This document shows, in pieces, positions 1 through 7,671 of a stretch of DNA of 32,881 nucleotides. Positions within the stretch are counted from its first letter, which is position 1. Every line of letters begins with the position of its first letter. The DNA is from Gammaproteobacteria bacterium (GTDB lineage: Bacteria > Pseudomonadota > Gammaproteobacteria > Steroidobacterales > Steroidobacteraceae). The notes beneath the pieces were generated by a model that was not told the DNA's origin, did not search any database, and saw only the letters and a program-made list of their open reading frames with translations. Both the position numbers and the translations under genes were made by a program. Where the stretch lies: the NCBI GenBank assembly GCA_003136935.1, contig PLEC01000101.1, positions 7,030 to 39,910 of the forward strand. Direction: 5' to 3'.

Positions 1-1512
1 ATTTCCAACCAGATGCTGGCGATCCTGATTCGCCGCAATGCCGAGCAGCAACTGCGGACGCTCACGACAAAAGACATACTCATTCAGCCGCCGCTCGGGG
101 ATACCTCGTCCTTCGACTTCGGCATCGTTGGCCGCATTATCGGCATCGGCACGGCGGCGGCACAGGCGGATGCCGCCAAGCTCGCGACGCTCGCCGTGAG
201 CGATGCAGAGATGCGCCGCTACATGCAGGCGCGGGACGCGATGCGCCGGCCGCCGCCGCAGATCGACTTCGTGCGGGCCGACACGGGCTCAGAACATTAC
301 TCGAGCGCCCTTGACAGTCTCTTCAAGGACCTGACCGGCAAGCCGCTCGACCCCGATGCGCTGGCGCGCCGTGTGACGGCGCTGTACGGGCAGGGTGGGC
401 TCGACACGCTCGACTACCACGTGGTCGGCAACGAGAACCGCTACGGTCTCGCACTCGACGCACGCGAGAGCTCCATGGGACCGAACTACCTGCGCTTCGG
501 CCTGAGCCTGCAGGATGACTTCCAGGGCAATGCGACCTACAACGCGGCGATGCGCTTCGTGATGTCCGATATCACGCGTTCCGCGGGCGAGTGGGTTACG
601 GATCTGCAGATCGGCAGCACCACGCTGGCGGCAACCGATCTGTTCGTGCCGCTGGCGCAGTTCTCGGGCTGGTTCGTGGATCCGCACGCGGCGACCGGAT
701 CCCACGACGTGATCCTCTACCCCCCGCCGTCGCAAGTGCCGCCGGGGCAGAATCCGAGCCAGCTCGCGGAATTTCGCGCCCACACTTTCTCTTACGGCAG
801 CGACTTCGGCTACCAGTTCGGCAACTGGGGTGAGATCCGCGCCGGCGTGCAGCGCGAGGAAGATCATTTCGTGCTGGAGATCGGCGACCCGAACAACCCC
901 AATCTGCCCATAGAGACGGGGCCGAACTACCAGCCATTTTCGCTACGGGATTACTTCGTGCGCTTCTCCTACGACCGGCTCGACGACGTCAATTTCCCGC
1001 ACAGCGGTCAGCAGGCGGTGCTGCAGTTCAGCGCCAATCGCAACGCGGAAGGGGTAGCGCAGGCGTCCGACCAGGTGACGCTCAACTACCTTGCGGCGCA
1101 CTCATTCGGACGCGACACGCTGGTGTTCTCGGCCTCCGGCGGCACCACGCTCGAGAGCCAGAGCCCGCTCACCGACATCAACCTGCTGTTTCCCCTCGGG
1201 GGCTTCCTCAACCTTTCGGGAGTGCGCGCCGACTCCCTTACGGGGCCGGACTTTGGTATCGCGCGACTCCTTTACTATCACCAGATCGGGCGCGGCGGTC
1301 CCGGGTACCTTGACGTGCCGACTTACATCGGCATGTCCCTGGAGGCGGGCAACGTCTGGCAGCAGCGCGCGGATGCTTCCTTAAGCAACACCCGCAAGGA
1401 CGCGAGCCTGTTCTTAGGCATGGACACCTTCCTCGGACCCGTGTACATCGCCAGCGGCTTCGATCAGCACGGCAGCCAGGCGTTCTACCTGTTCCTCGGC
1501 CGCACTTTCTGA
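1..1512 (+). CDS. Patatin-like phospholipase, C-terminal part with POTRA/Omp85-like surface-antigen beta-barrel (5' truncated by window edge)
   Basis: Frame is open from base 1 (ISNQMLAILIRRN...). PlpD-like C-terminal half: YGQGGLDTLDYHVVGNENRYGLALDARESSMGPNYLRFGLSLQDDF, then a beta-barrel ending in ...FYLFLGRTF with terminal Phe. Confidence 0.8.
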   Translation: MSNQMLAILIRRNAEQQLRTLTTKDILIQPPLGDTSSFDFGIVGRIIGIGTAAAQADAAKLATLAVSDAEMRRYMQARDAMRRPPPQIDFVRADTGSEHYSSALDSLFKDLTGKPLDPDALARRVTALYGQGGLDTLDYHVVGNENRYGLALDARESSMGPNYLRFGLSLQDDFQGNATYNAAMRFVMSDITRSAGEWVTDLQIGSTTLAATDLFVPLAQFSGWFVDPHAATGSHDVILYPPPSQVPPGQNPSQLAEFRAHTFSYGSDFGYQFGNWGEIRAGVQREEDHFVLEIGDPNNPNLPIETGPNYQPFSLRDYFVRFSYDRLDDVNFPHSGQQAVLQFSANRNAEGVAQASDQVTLNYLAAHSFGRDTLVFSASGGTTLESQSPLTDINLLFPLGGFLNLSGVRADSLTGPDFGIARLLYYHQIGRGGPGYLDVPTYIGMSLEAGNVWQQRADASLSNTRKDASLFLGMDTFLGPVYIASGFDQHGSQAFYLFLGRTF

Positions 1513-1520
1513 AAATCGCG

Positions 1521-1536
1521 CGCCAGCCCCCTGGCG
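1521..1536. terminator. Candidate hairpin between convergent genes (possible bidirectional terminator)
   Basis: CGCCAG-CCCC-CTGGCG, 6-bp stem, in the 28-bp gap between convergent stops at 1512 and 1541; no strong T-tract. Confidence 0.3.
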
Positions 1537-1540
1537 TCCT

Positions 1541-2008
1541 TCAGAGTTGCCTGCGGTAGACGACGAACCCGGAAAGCTGGGCGACCTGGTCATAGAGCTT
1601 CATGGCTGTCTTATTCGACTCGTGCGTCAGCCAGTACACGCGGGTCGAGCCGGCGAGCTTGGCCCGCTCGCAGACCGCGCTGATGAGGGCGCGGCCGACA
1701 CCGGTGCCGCGCTGCTCGTGCGCCGTGAACAGATCCTGCAGGTAGCAGGTGGGTTCAATGCGGATGGTGGTGCGGTGAAAGAGGTAGTGCGTGAGCCCGA
1801 CGAGCCGTCCATCGCGCTCGGCCACCAGCGCATGCACCGGTTCGTAGGCGTCAAAGAAGCGCGCCCAGGTCATGTGGGTGATGTCAGCGGGTAGTGCGGT
1901 GTCGCCTGAGCGCCCGTAAAAAGCGTTGTAGCCCTGCCAGAGCGGCAGCCATTGATCGAAGTCCGCGCGCACGACCGCGCGTACGATCGCCGCGCCGGGG
2001 CTTGCCAT
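1541..2008 (-). CDS. GNAT family N-acetyltransferase
   Basis: 155 aa; LQDLFTAHEQRGTGVGRALISAVCERAKLAGSTRVYWLTHESNKTAMKLYDQVAQLSGFVVYRR is a GNAT acetyl-CoA-binding core. Start overlaps the upstream stop (TGATG). Confidence 0.88.
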   Translation of the reverse strand: MASPGAAIVRAVVRADFDQWLPLWQGYNAFYGRSGDTALPADITHMTWARFFDAYEPVHALVAERDGRLVGLTHYLFHRTTIRIEPTCYLQDLFTAHEQRGTGVGRALISAVCERAKLAGSTRVYWLTHESNKTAMKLYDQVAQLSGFVVYRRQL

Positions 2009-2388
2009 CAGGCGTCGCCGGGGGGAATGATCGCGGCTGTTTCGGCCATCAGGACGATCGCGCGTTGCGGAGCCCGCGTGCGGTGCACGACCCCCCGCGG
2101 CACGACAAAGCCCTCCTGAGGCTTCAGCTCAATGGACCGGCCCTCGAGGTCGATGATGAAGTGACCCTCGAGAACGAAGAAAAACTCGTCATCCCGGTCG
2201 TGCTTATGCCAGTGATATTCGCCCTGCAGCACGCCTAAGCGGATGACCGAGTCGTTCACTTTGCACAGGGTCTGGTTGTACCAGCGGTCCTTGCACTGGG
2301 CCACGAGTGCCGGCACATCGATGACACGCAGCGCCTCAAACTTCACGTCGAGGTGCGTGGCGTAAGGGTGGGTCGCGGGCGCGCTCAC
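2008..2388 (-). CDS. Cupin domain-containing protein
   Basis: 126 aa; GEYHWHKHDRDDEFFFVLEGHFIIDLEGRSIELKPQEGFVVPRGVVHRTRAP is a single-cupin fold with metal ligands. Confidence 0.85.
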   Translation of the reverse strand: MSAPATHPYATHLDVKFEALRVIDVPALVAQCKDRWYNQTLCKVNDSVIRLGVLQGEYHWHKHDRDDEFFFVLEGHFIIDLEGRSIELKPQEGFVVPRGVVHRTRAPQRAIVLMAETAAIIPPGDA

Positions 2389-2389
2389 A

Positions 2390-2656
2390 CTACAGCCCGC
2401 GACTCTCGGCGAGCTTCTCGACCTTCTTGAACACCAGCGCGGGCTTGTCGCTGGAACGGGAGTACTCGTGCCGCCGGCTCATCTCAGCGAGCGCCGCATC
2501 CCGCTCCCCGGGAGTCGGATACCAGTGCAGCCGCTGCCACTCGGGCCCCAGGAGCTTTCGGAACGGATCGCCCGCGGGGAGGCTCACGCGCACCCCATAG
2601 GGACACAGTTGCTCGGTCGGCGCGGCGCGCAGGTTCTGTGGTTGACTGATGCCCAT
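2390..2656 (-). CDS. Small conserved hypothetical protein (88 aa)
   Basis: ATG start, 1-bp gap to the downstream cupin gene on the same strand; non-low-complexity sequence (CPYGVRVSLPAGDPFRKLLGPEWQRLHWYPTPGERDAALAEMSRRHEYSR). Confidence 0.6.
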   Translation of the reverse strand: MGISQPQNLRAAPTEQLCPYGVRVSLPAGDPFRKLLGPEWQRLHWYPTPGERDAALAEMSRRHEYSRSSDKPALVFKKVEKLAESRGL

Positions 2657-2720
2657 AACGGGAAAGCTTACGGTGGGCTGCCGCAGGCTCGCAAGCTCCC
2701 GGGCTGCGGGGCGCTCTCGC

Positions 2721-3395
2721 TCAAGGAGCGGGCGGCGGCAGCCGGCGGCAGGCTTCGACGAACTGCCGCCGCGGTGCGTCGGCGTCGATCTCGGCGGCCA
2801 GGCGCTGGATTAGCTGCTCCCAGCCCGAAGCGCTCTGTGCCGCGCGCCTCACCAGGTGCTGCGCGAGTGGACCGATGTGAGGCGCCAGCTGTTTTTCCAG
2901 GGACTGCAGCTGCGGTGCGCTGAAGGTCGCCGCGGCTACGCTCGTGGCTGCCACGGCGGCCTGGGTCACCAGTGCCGCGCCGCCGGCGGCGTTCAGCAGC
3001 ACCGTGACATGGGCGCACAGCCTGTCATAGTGCGGTTCGCGAGGCGCCGGGAAGCCATCGAGCCAGTGCTGGGAGCTCAGGAAATATTCCAGGCTCTTGG
3101 AAGGCACCAGGTCCTCGAGTCGAAACGGCAGCACCGGCACCTGCTTGTGCACGGCGCGCTCGACCTCCCGCCGCACCTGCGGTGAAAGGTTGCTGTGGCT
3201 GGAGAACACCAGCACCATGAGGCGCGCGGTGGCTATGGCATCGATGATCTCAGCCGCCCACTCGGCCGCCGGCGATATGTCCCGCGGTGCGATCCATACC
3301 GTAATCCCGCGTGCCTCCAGTCGCGCGGTCAGCTCGAACGCACACCCGCGATCCGGTACTGAATAACTGACAAATACGTCGCGCCCCACTCTCAA
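2721..3395 (-). CDS. TIR domain-containing protein with helical C-terminal extension
   Basis: RDVFVSYSVPDRGCAFELTARLEARGITVWIAPRDISPAAEWAAEIIDAIATARLMVLVFSSHSNLSPQVRREVERAVHKQVPVLPFRLEDL matches the bacterial TIR (TIR_2-like) pattern. C-terminal ~85 aa: LEKQLAPHIGPLAQHLVRRAAQSASGWEQLIQRLAAEI. TTG start at 3395 (alternative GTG at 3389). Confidence 0.85.
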   Translation of the reverse strand: MRVGRDVFVSYSVPDRGCAFELTARLEARGITVWIAPRDISPAAEWAAEIIDAIATARLMVLVFSSHSNLSPQVRREVERAVHKQVPVLPFRLEDLVPSKSLEYFLSSQHWLDGFPAPREPHYDRLCAHVTVLLNAAGGAALVTQAAVAATSVAAATFSAPQLQSLEKQLAPHIGPLAQHLVRRAAQSASGWEQLIQRLAAEIDADAPRRQFVEACRRLPPPAP

Positions 3396-4261
3396 GGCTC
3401 CAGGAGCTGCAGGGCCTTGGCGAGGCTGGTACGCATGCGGTTGAACGAGCGCGTCAGGTCCAGGAGTTCCGCGCTGCCGCGCGTCGGAAACTGCGCGGCG
3501 GCCGTGTTACCCAGACTGACCTCGTCGGCGATGGCGGCGATGTGCCGCACCGGGCGCACGATCAGGAGGTAGAGGATGACGTTGACGATCAGCAGCGCGG
3601 CGGCGAGGATCGCCGCCACCGCCGTCATGACACGGCGAAAGATCGCTTGCGCATTGGCGGTGGCGCTGGCGAGCGGCACGGACACGACCTGGGCGCCGAT
3701 GATCTCGTGTGGCTGCCAGCCGAAACCATTGTTGCTGCCATAACGCGCCAGCAAAGTCGCTGGCGCGCTCGCCGGCAGACTGTGACAGATGAGGCACTTT
3801 GGCTCGGCGTGGATCGGTCTCGCCAGGTACAAGGATCTTCCCGTCGGCGTGTCGCGCTCACCCACGATCTGTGTCGTCTGCGCATCATTTCTGAATTGCT
3901 GCACCAGGTCCGCCTCCCAGTCCGTCGCCCGGTCGCGCAGGTTGGTGGGGTTGAGGGTCGCTTCCCGGTACGCGTATTCGGGATGATGCTCGCGCAGCTT
4001 AAGGAAGTTCTGGGTGGCGGCATAGGAAGGCACGCTTTGCGGTAGGAACTCCTTGAACATCCCGGCGTTGAGGAGCGGGACGATCTCCTCGGATGTGTAG
4101 CCGCGCATGGAAAGCGCGCTGTCCATCATCAGCCCCGCTTCACGCAAGACCTCGCGCTGCGCGTTCGCCTGCAGCATGGACGAACAGGCCCAGCCAAGCG
4201 CCAGCGCGGCCAGGGTAAACGTCAGGACAAGAGCCAGATTTATGCGTACCAGGAGGTTCAT
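3392..4261 (-). CDS. Tll0287-like (DUF3365) domain protein with c-type heme motif, transmembrane segments and C-terminal HAMP domain
   Basis: N-terminal TM helix (NLALVLTFTLAALALGWACSSML); periplasmic domain with PIHAEPKCLICHSLPASAP (CxxCH); second TM (VMTAVAAILAAALLIVNVILYLLIVRPVRHIAAIADEVSLGN...) leading into HAMP (SAELLDLTRSFNRMRTSLAKAL). The protein ends directly after HAMP. Confidence 0.85.
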   Translation of the reverse strand: MNLLVRINLALVLTFTLAALALGWACSSMLQANAQREVLREAGLMMDSALSMRGYTSEEIVPLLNAGMFKEFLPQSVPSYAATQNFLKLREHHPEYAYREATLNPTNLRDRATDWEADLVQQFRNDAQTTQIVGERDTPTGRSLYLARPIHAEPKCLICHSLPASAPATLLARYGSNNGFGWQPHEIIGAQVVSVPLASATANAQAIFRRVMTAVAAILAAALLIVNVILYLLIVRPVRHIAAIADEVSLGNTAAAQFPTRGSAELLDLTRSFNRMRTSLAKALQLLEP

Positions 4262-4274
4262 CGGCTTTTCGGGC

Positions 4275-4286
4275 GGTTCCGGAACC
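4275..4286. promoter_or_regulatory. Perfect 12-bp palindrome, candidate operator
   Basis: GGTTCCGGAACC 13 bp upstream of the sensor-gene ATG, in the intergenic region shared with divergent msrA. Confidence 0.35.
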
Positions 4287-4411
4287 CCCTCTCAGTTCAG
4301 TGTGCCAGAGATTCCGCGCTGTTCACAGTTCCCCGGAAGTTCGCCGCGCGGGGCTTGAGTCGTGGGCGATCCGTCCCCAGACTCACGTCCTGAGGCGACG
4401 GAGGATGAACC

Positions 4412-5074
4412 ATGGGGCTGTTCCGCAATAAGTCGATTCTGCCTGAAAAGGATAAGGCGCTCCCGGGACGTGCCGCGCCGCTGAAGGTGCCGGAGACGCA
4501 TTTTGTGAACGGCCATCGCAGCGTGCCGCCGTTCCCTGCCGGGATGCGCGAGGCGGTGTTCGGGCTCGGCTGCTTCTGGGGCGCCGAGCAGTTGTTCTGG
4601 AAACTTCCCGGCGTGTATTCGACCGCGGTCGGCTACGCCGGCGGCTTCACGCCCAACCCGACGTACGAGGAGGTCTGCACCGGGCAGACCGGGCACACCG
4701 AGGTGGTGCGCGTGATCTACGACCCGCAGAAAGCCGACTACGAGGAACTGCTCAAGGAGTTCTGGGAATCCCATGATCCGACGCAGGGCATGCGGCAGGG
4801 CAACGATGTGGGGACGCAATACCGCTCGGCGATTTACGCGTCGGATGACGAACAGCGCGCCGCGGCGGAAGAATCGCGGCGCGTCTACCAGGCGCGCCTC
4901 AGCGCGGCGGGGAAGGGGACGATCACGACGGAGATCCGCGACGCGCCCGCCTTCTATTACGCCGAGGAGTATCACCAGCAGTACCTGGCGAAGAATCCGG
5001 ACGGCTACTGCGGGCTCGGGGGATGTGGGGTTTCCTACAAACCCGCGGAGCTGGCAGTGGGGGCGAAGGCGTAA
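4412..5074 (+). CDS. msrA: Peptide-methionine (S)-S-oxide reductase MsrA
   Basis: [60 protein letters not shown] with GCFWGAE active-site motif; GGAGG Shine-Dalgarno just upstream. Confidence 0.97.
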   Translation: MGLFRNKSILPEKDKALPGRAAPLKVPETHFVNGHRSVPPFPAGMREAVFGLGCFWGAEQLFWKLPGVYSTAVGYAGGFTPNPTYEEVCTGQTGHTEVVRVIYDPQKADYEELLKEFWESHDPTQGMRQGNDVGTQYRSAIYASDDEQRAAAEESRRVYQARLSAAGKGTITTEIRDAPAFYYAEEYHQQYLAKNPDGYCGLGGCGVSYKPAELAVGAKA

Positions 5075-5096
5075 TTACGCTGTGCGGTAAGGGTCA

Positions 5097-5489
5097 CTAA
5101 AAATCTGTCTTCCCGAAGCGCGTAAACCCCTGGTTGATCCCGGGCGGATCAAGAACCGTGAGGTCAAGATCGATCGGTGCACCTATCCACTGACCGAGAC
5201 GCGTGTGATCCGCCAGATCATCGTGCGTCAACGGATGTATGAGCGCCCTTAGCCCGACTTCGCAGATGATGCCCTCGATCATCGGCACGAGTCCTGCGGT
5301 GAAGTGAACTTCGAACTGCCGTACCGGGTGCGGGCCCACCTTATGATCGCGCAGTTCTCCGATGAACAGCAGTTGCGGCGTTTCACCGGACTCCTTCAGC
5401 CTGATCAGGCGTCCGCGGAATGCCTCCGCGCGGCCGCGGTCGCCGGGCGCTATAGTAAATATGCGCGTGCCAGGGAGTCTTGCTGTCAT
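5097..5489 (-). CDS. DOPA 4,5-dioxygenase family protein
   Basis: 130 aa; KVGPHPVRQFEVHF ... LRALIHPLTHDDLADHTRLGQWIGAPIDLDLTVLDPP matches the GPHP...HP.T.DDL.DHT...W.G pattern of this family. Confidence 0.75.
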   Translation of the reverse strand: MTARLPGTRIFTIAPGDRGRAEAFRGRLIRLKESGETPQLLFIGELRDHKVGPHPVRQFEVHFTAGLVPMIEGIICEVGLRALIHPLTHDDLADHTRLGQWIGAPIDLDLTVLDPPGINQGFTRFGKTDF

Positions 5490-5587
5490 CCATTGTGCGG
5501 GCCGTTCCGTCGGATTACTTAGGCTAGCAGGCAGGAGCGCCCGCTGTCAGCTAAGAGCCGGTCTGCGATTTCCAGTGCTCATGCACT

Positions 5588-7537
5588 TCAGTTCTCCATC
5601 ACGGGCAGCGCGATGTAGGAAGCTTCCTTGGCCGAGTGATATACACGCTGCGTCGCCTTGCGGTAGTCCTCGGGCCTGGCGAGGAAAATGTTGGGTACAA
5701 ACGTCTGCGGATTGCGGTCGTAGAGCGGGAACCAACTCGACTGCACCTGCACCATCAGGCGGTGGCCCGGCAGGAACACGTGATTGTTCGGCGGGAGCTT
5801 GAATTCATAAGCGAGCGGCTTGTTAGCCTTGATCGGCTTGGGCGCGACGAAGCCCTCCCGGTAGCGCCCCCGCAGAATGTCCATGCCCACCGCGAGCTGA
5901 TAGCCGCCCATCTCCGGTTGCGCGTACACCTCGTCGGGATACACGTCGATGAGTTTCACCACCCAGTCGCTGTCCGAGCCGCTGGTGGAAGCCACCAGGT
6001 GCACCACCGGCTGGCCATTGATCAGCAGGGGCTTGGTGAGCACCGCCGAGGTGAAGGTGATGACATCGGTGCGGCCCGCGGCTTCGCGCTGATCATCGGT
6101 CAGCCACTGCTGCCAGGTCTGCCCCGGCGCGTAGCCGATCTGCTGAATGGGACGCGCACGGAAGGGCACGGGGCGCGCGGGATCCGAGACGTATTCCGTA
6201 AACGCCTCCCCACCGGCCGGCGCCTCGAACCCGAGCTTGTTGCCCGGCTGCAGGTACAGCGCTTTGGTGGCGTGCGTACAGCCGCTCTCGCAGCTCACCG
6301 GCCAACGGTCGAAGCGCCGCCACTCATTGGTGCCGGTCTCAAACGCCGTCACCGCTGCGACATCCGCTGCTGGCGCCCCGTCCTTCAGGTATTGCGCGAG
6401 GAATGGCCGCAGCACGTGCTCGCGGAACCAGCGCGAGGTGTCGCTGCCGAAGCGCAGGTTCCCCAGGCTGCTGCCCTCATCGATGGCCTGGCCGTGATAC
6501 CACGGCCCCAGCACCAGCTTCACCATGTTGCCGTTCACGTCCTTGGGCTTGATTGCCTTGTACACGGCGATGGCGCCGTAGCTGTCCTCGGCGTCCCACA
6601 GACTGTGCACGAGCATGACCGGGACTTTGAGCGGCTGTGTGGCCAGGAGCTTGTCCACCGCCTGCTCGCTCCAGAAATCATCGTAGGCCGGATGCGCCAC
6701 GATCTTGTTCCAGAAGCCGATCTGCTGCATGCCATGGCTGCGCCCCAGCTCACCAGCCGAGCCCGCCTGCAGAAACAGGTCGTACTCGTCGTGATAGTTC
6801 GACCACCACTTGATGGTGTTGTCGCGGCTCGCTACCTGCTCGTAGATGTATGACGCGTTCTGCTGGCGGAACGCGCCGAAGTGAAACCAGTCATCGCCCA
6901 TCCAGCCGTCCACCATCGGGTTCATGGGCACGGAGACTTTCAGCGCCGGGTGCGGTTTGACGAGGGCCATCAAGGGTTCGAAGCCGTCATAGGAAATGCC
7001 CAGCGTTCCCACCTTGCCGTTGCTCTCCGGCACGTTCTTCACCAGCCAATCGATGGTGTCGTAGGTGTCGGTGGCATCGTCCACAGGGGTCGGGTTCTGT
7101 GGGCCGTGCACCGGGCGGTTCATGACATAGTCGCCCTCCGAGTCGTACTTGCCGCGCACGTCCTGCATTACGCGGATGTAGCCGTCCTCGAGGATCACGT
7201 CGGTGGCGTTGTCATAGCCCTGCAGCATCGGGCCCAGGTGCCCGCTGTGCGTGTGGCTGGTGAGTGTCTTGGCCTCGTAGGGCGTACGCGTGAGCAGCAT
7301 GCCGACATGCGTTGCGCCCTTGGGCACCAGCATGATGGTGTGGAGCTTCACGCCATCGCGCATGGGGATCATGACGTCGCGAAGGTCGTATTCCCACGCG
7401 TCAGTGACCGGAGTGAACTTGGTAGGGGTCTCGCTGGGGTACTGCGGGTAAAGGGGGTTGGGAGCGTCTTCGGCGCCAAGGCCGCTGCTCGCGGTGAGGA
7501 GCAGCACGGCGAGGGTGGTGGTGAGGCCCGTCTTCAT
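5588..7537 (-). CDS. CocE/NonD family hydrolase (X-Pro dipeptidyl-peptidase S15 type), secreted
   Basis: MIPMRDGVKLHTIMLVPKGA ... GTLGISYDGFEPLMALVKPHPALKVSVPMNP ... C-terminal PepX_C-like beta domain. Internal ATG at 7537 gives a signal peptide (MKTGLTTTLAVLLLTASSGLGAED); the ORF-track start at 7618 is probably too far upstream. Confidence 0.92.
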   Translation of the reverse strand: MKTGLTTTLAVLLLTASSGLGAEDAPNPLYPQYPSETPTKFTPVTDAWEYDLRDVMIPMRDGVKLHTIMLVPKGATHVGMLLTRTPYEAKTLTSHTHSGHLGPMLQGYDNATDVILEDGYIRVMQDVRGKYDSEGDYVMNRPVHGPQNPTPVDDATDTYDTIDWLVKNVPESNGKVGTLGISYDGFEPLMALVKPHPALKVSVPMNPMVDGWMGDDWFHFGAFRQQNASYIYEQVASRDNTIKWWSNYHDEYDLFLQAGSAGELGRSHGMQQIGFWNKIVAHPAYDDFWSEQAVDKLLATQPLKVPVMLVHSLWDAEDSYGAIAVYKAIKPKDVNGNMVKLVLGPWYHGQAIDEGSSLGNLRFGSDTSRWFREHVLRPFLAQYLKDGAPAADVAAVTAFETGTNEWRRFDRWPVSCESGCTHATKALYLQPGNKLGFEAPAGGEAFTEYVSDPARPVPFRARPIQQIGYAPGQTWQQWLTDDQREAAGRTDVITFTSAVLTKPLLINGQPVVHLVASTSGSDSDWVVKLIDVYPDEVYAQPEMGGYQLAVGMDILRGRYREGFVAPKPIKANKPLAYEFKLPPNNHVFLPGHRLMVQVQSSWFPLYDRNPQTFVPNIFLARPEDYRKATQRVYHSAKEASYIALPVMEN

Positions 7538-7671
7538 GGCATCCCCTGTTGGTGTTGTGAAGAGGTAGCTTAAGGGGATGCTCGAGGTGAAGAAAGACTC
7601 GTACGTCAAGTACGACATTTTGTTGTGCGTTGAACCGTCGCCACTGAGTCAGTCAGCGCCGATGGCTCGCT

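Noticed and set aside
5636-6853. 405-aa plus-strand ORF opposite the CocE hydrolase
   Set aside because: Antisense shadow ORF; no signal peptide or motif.
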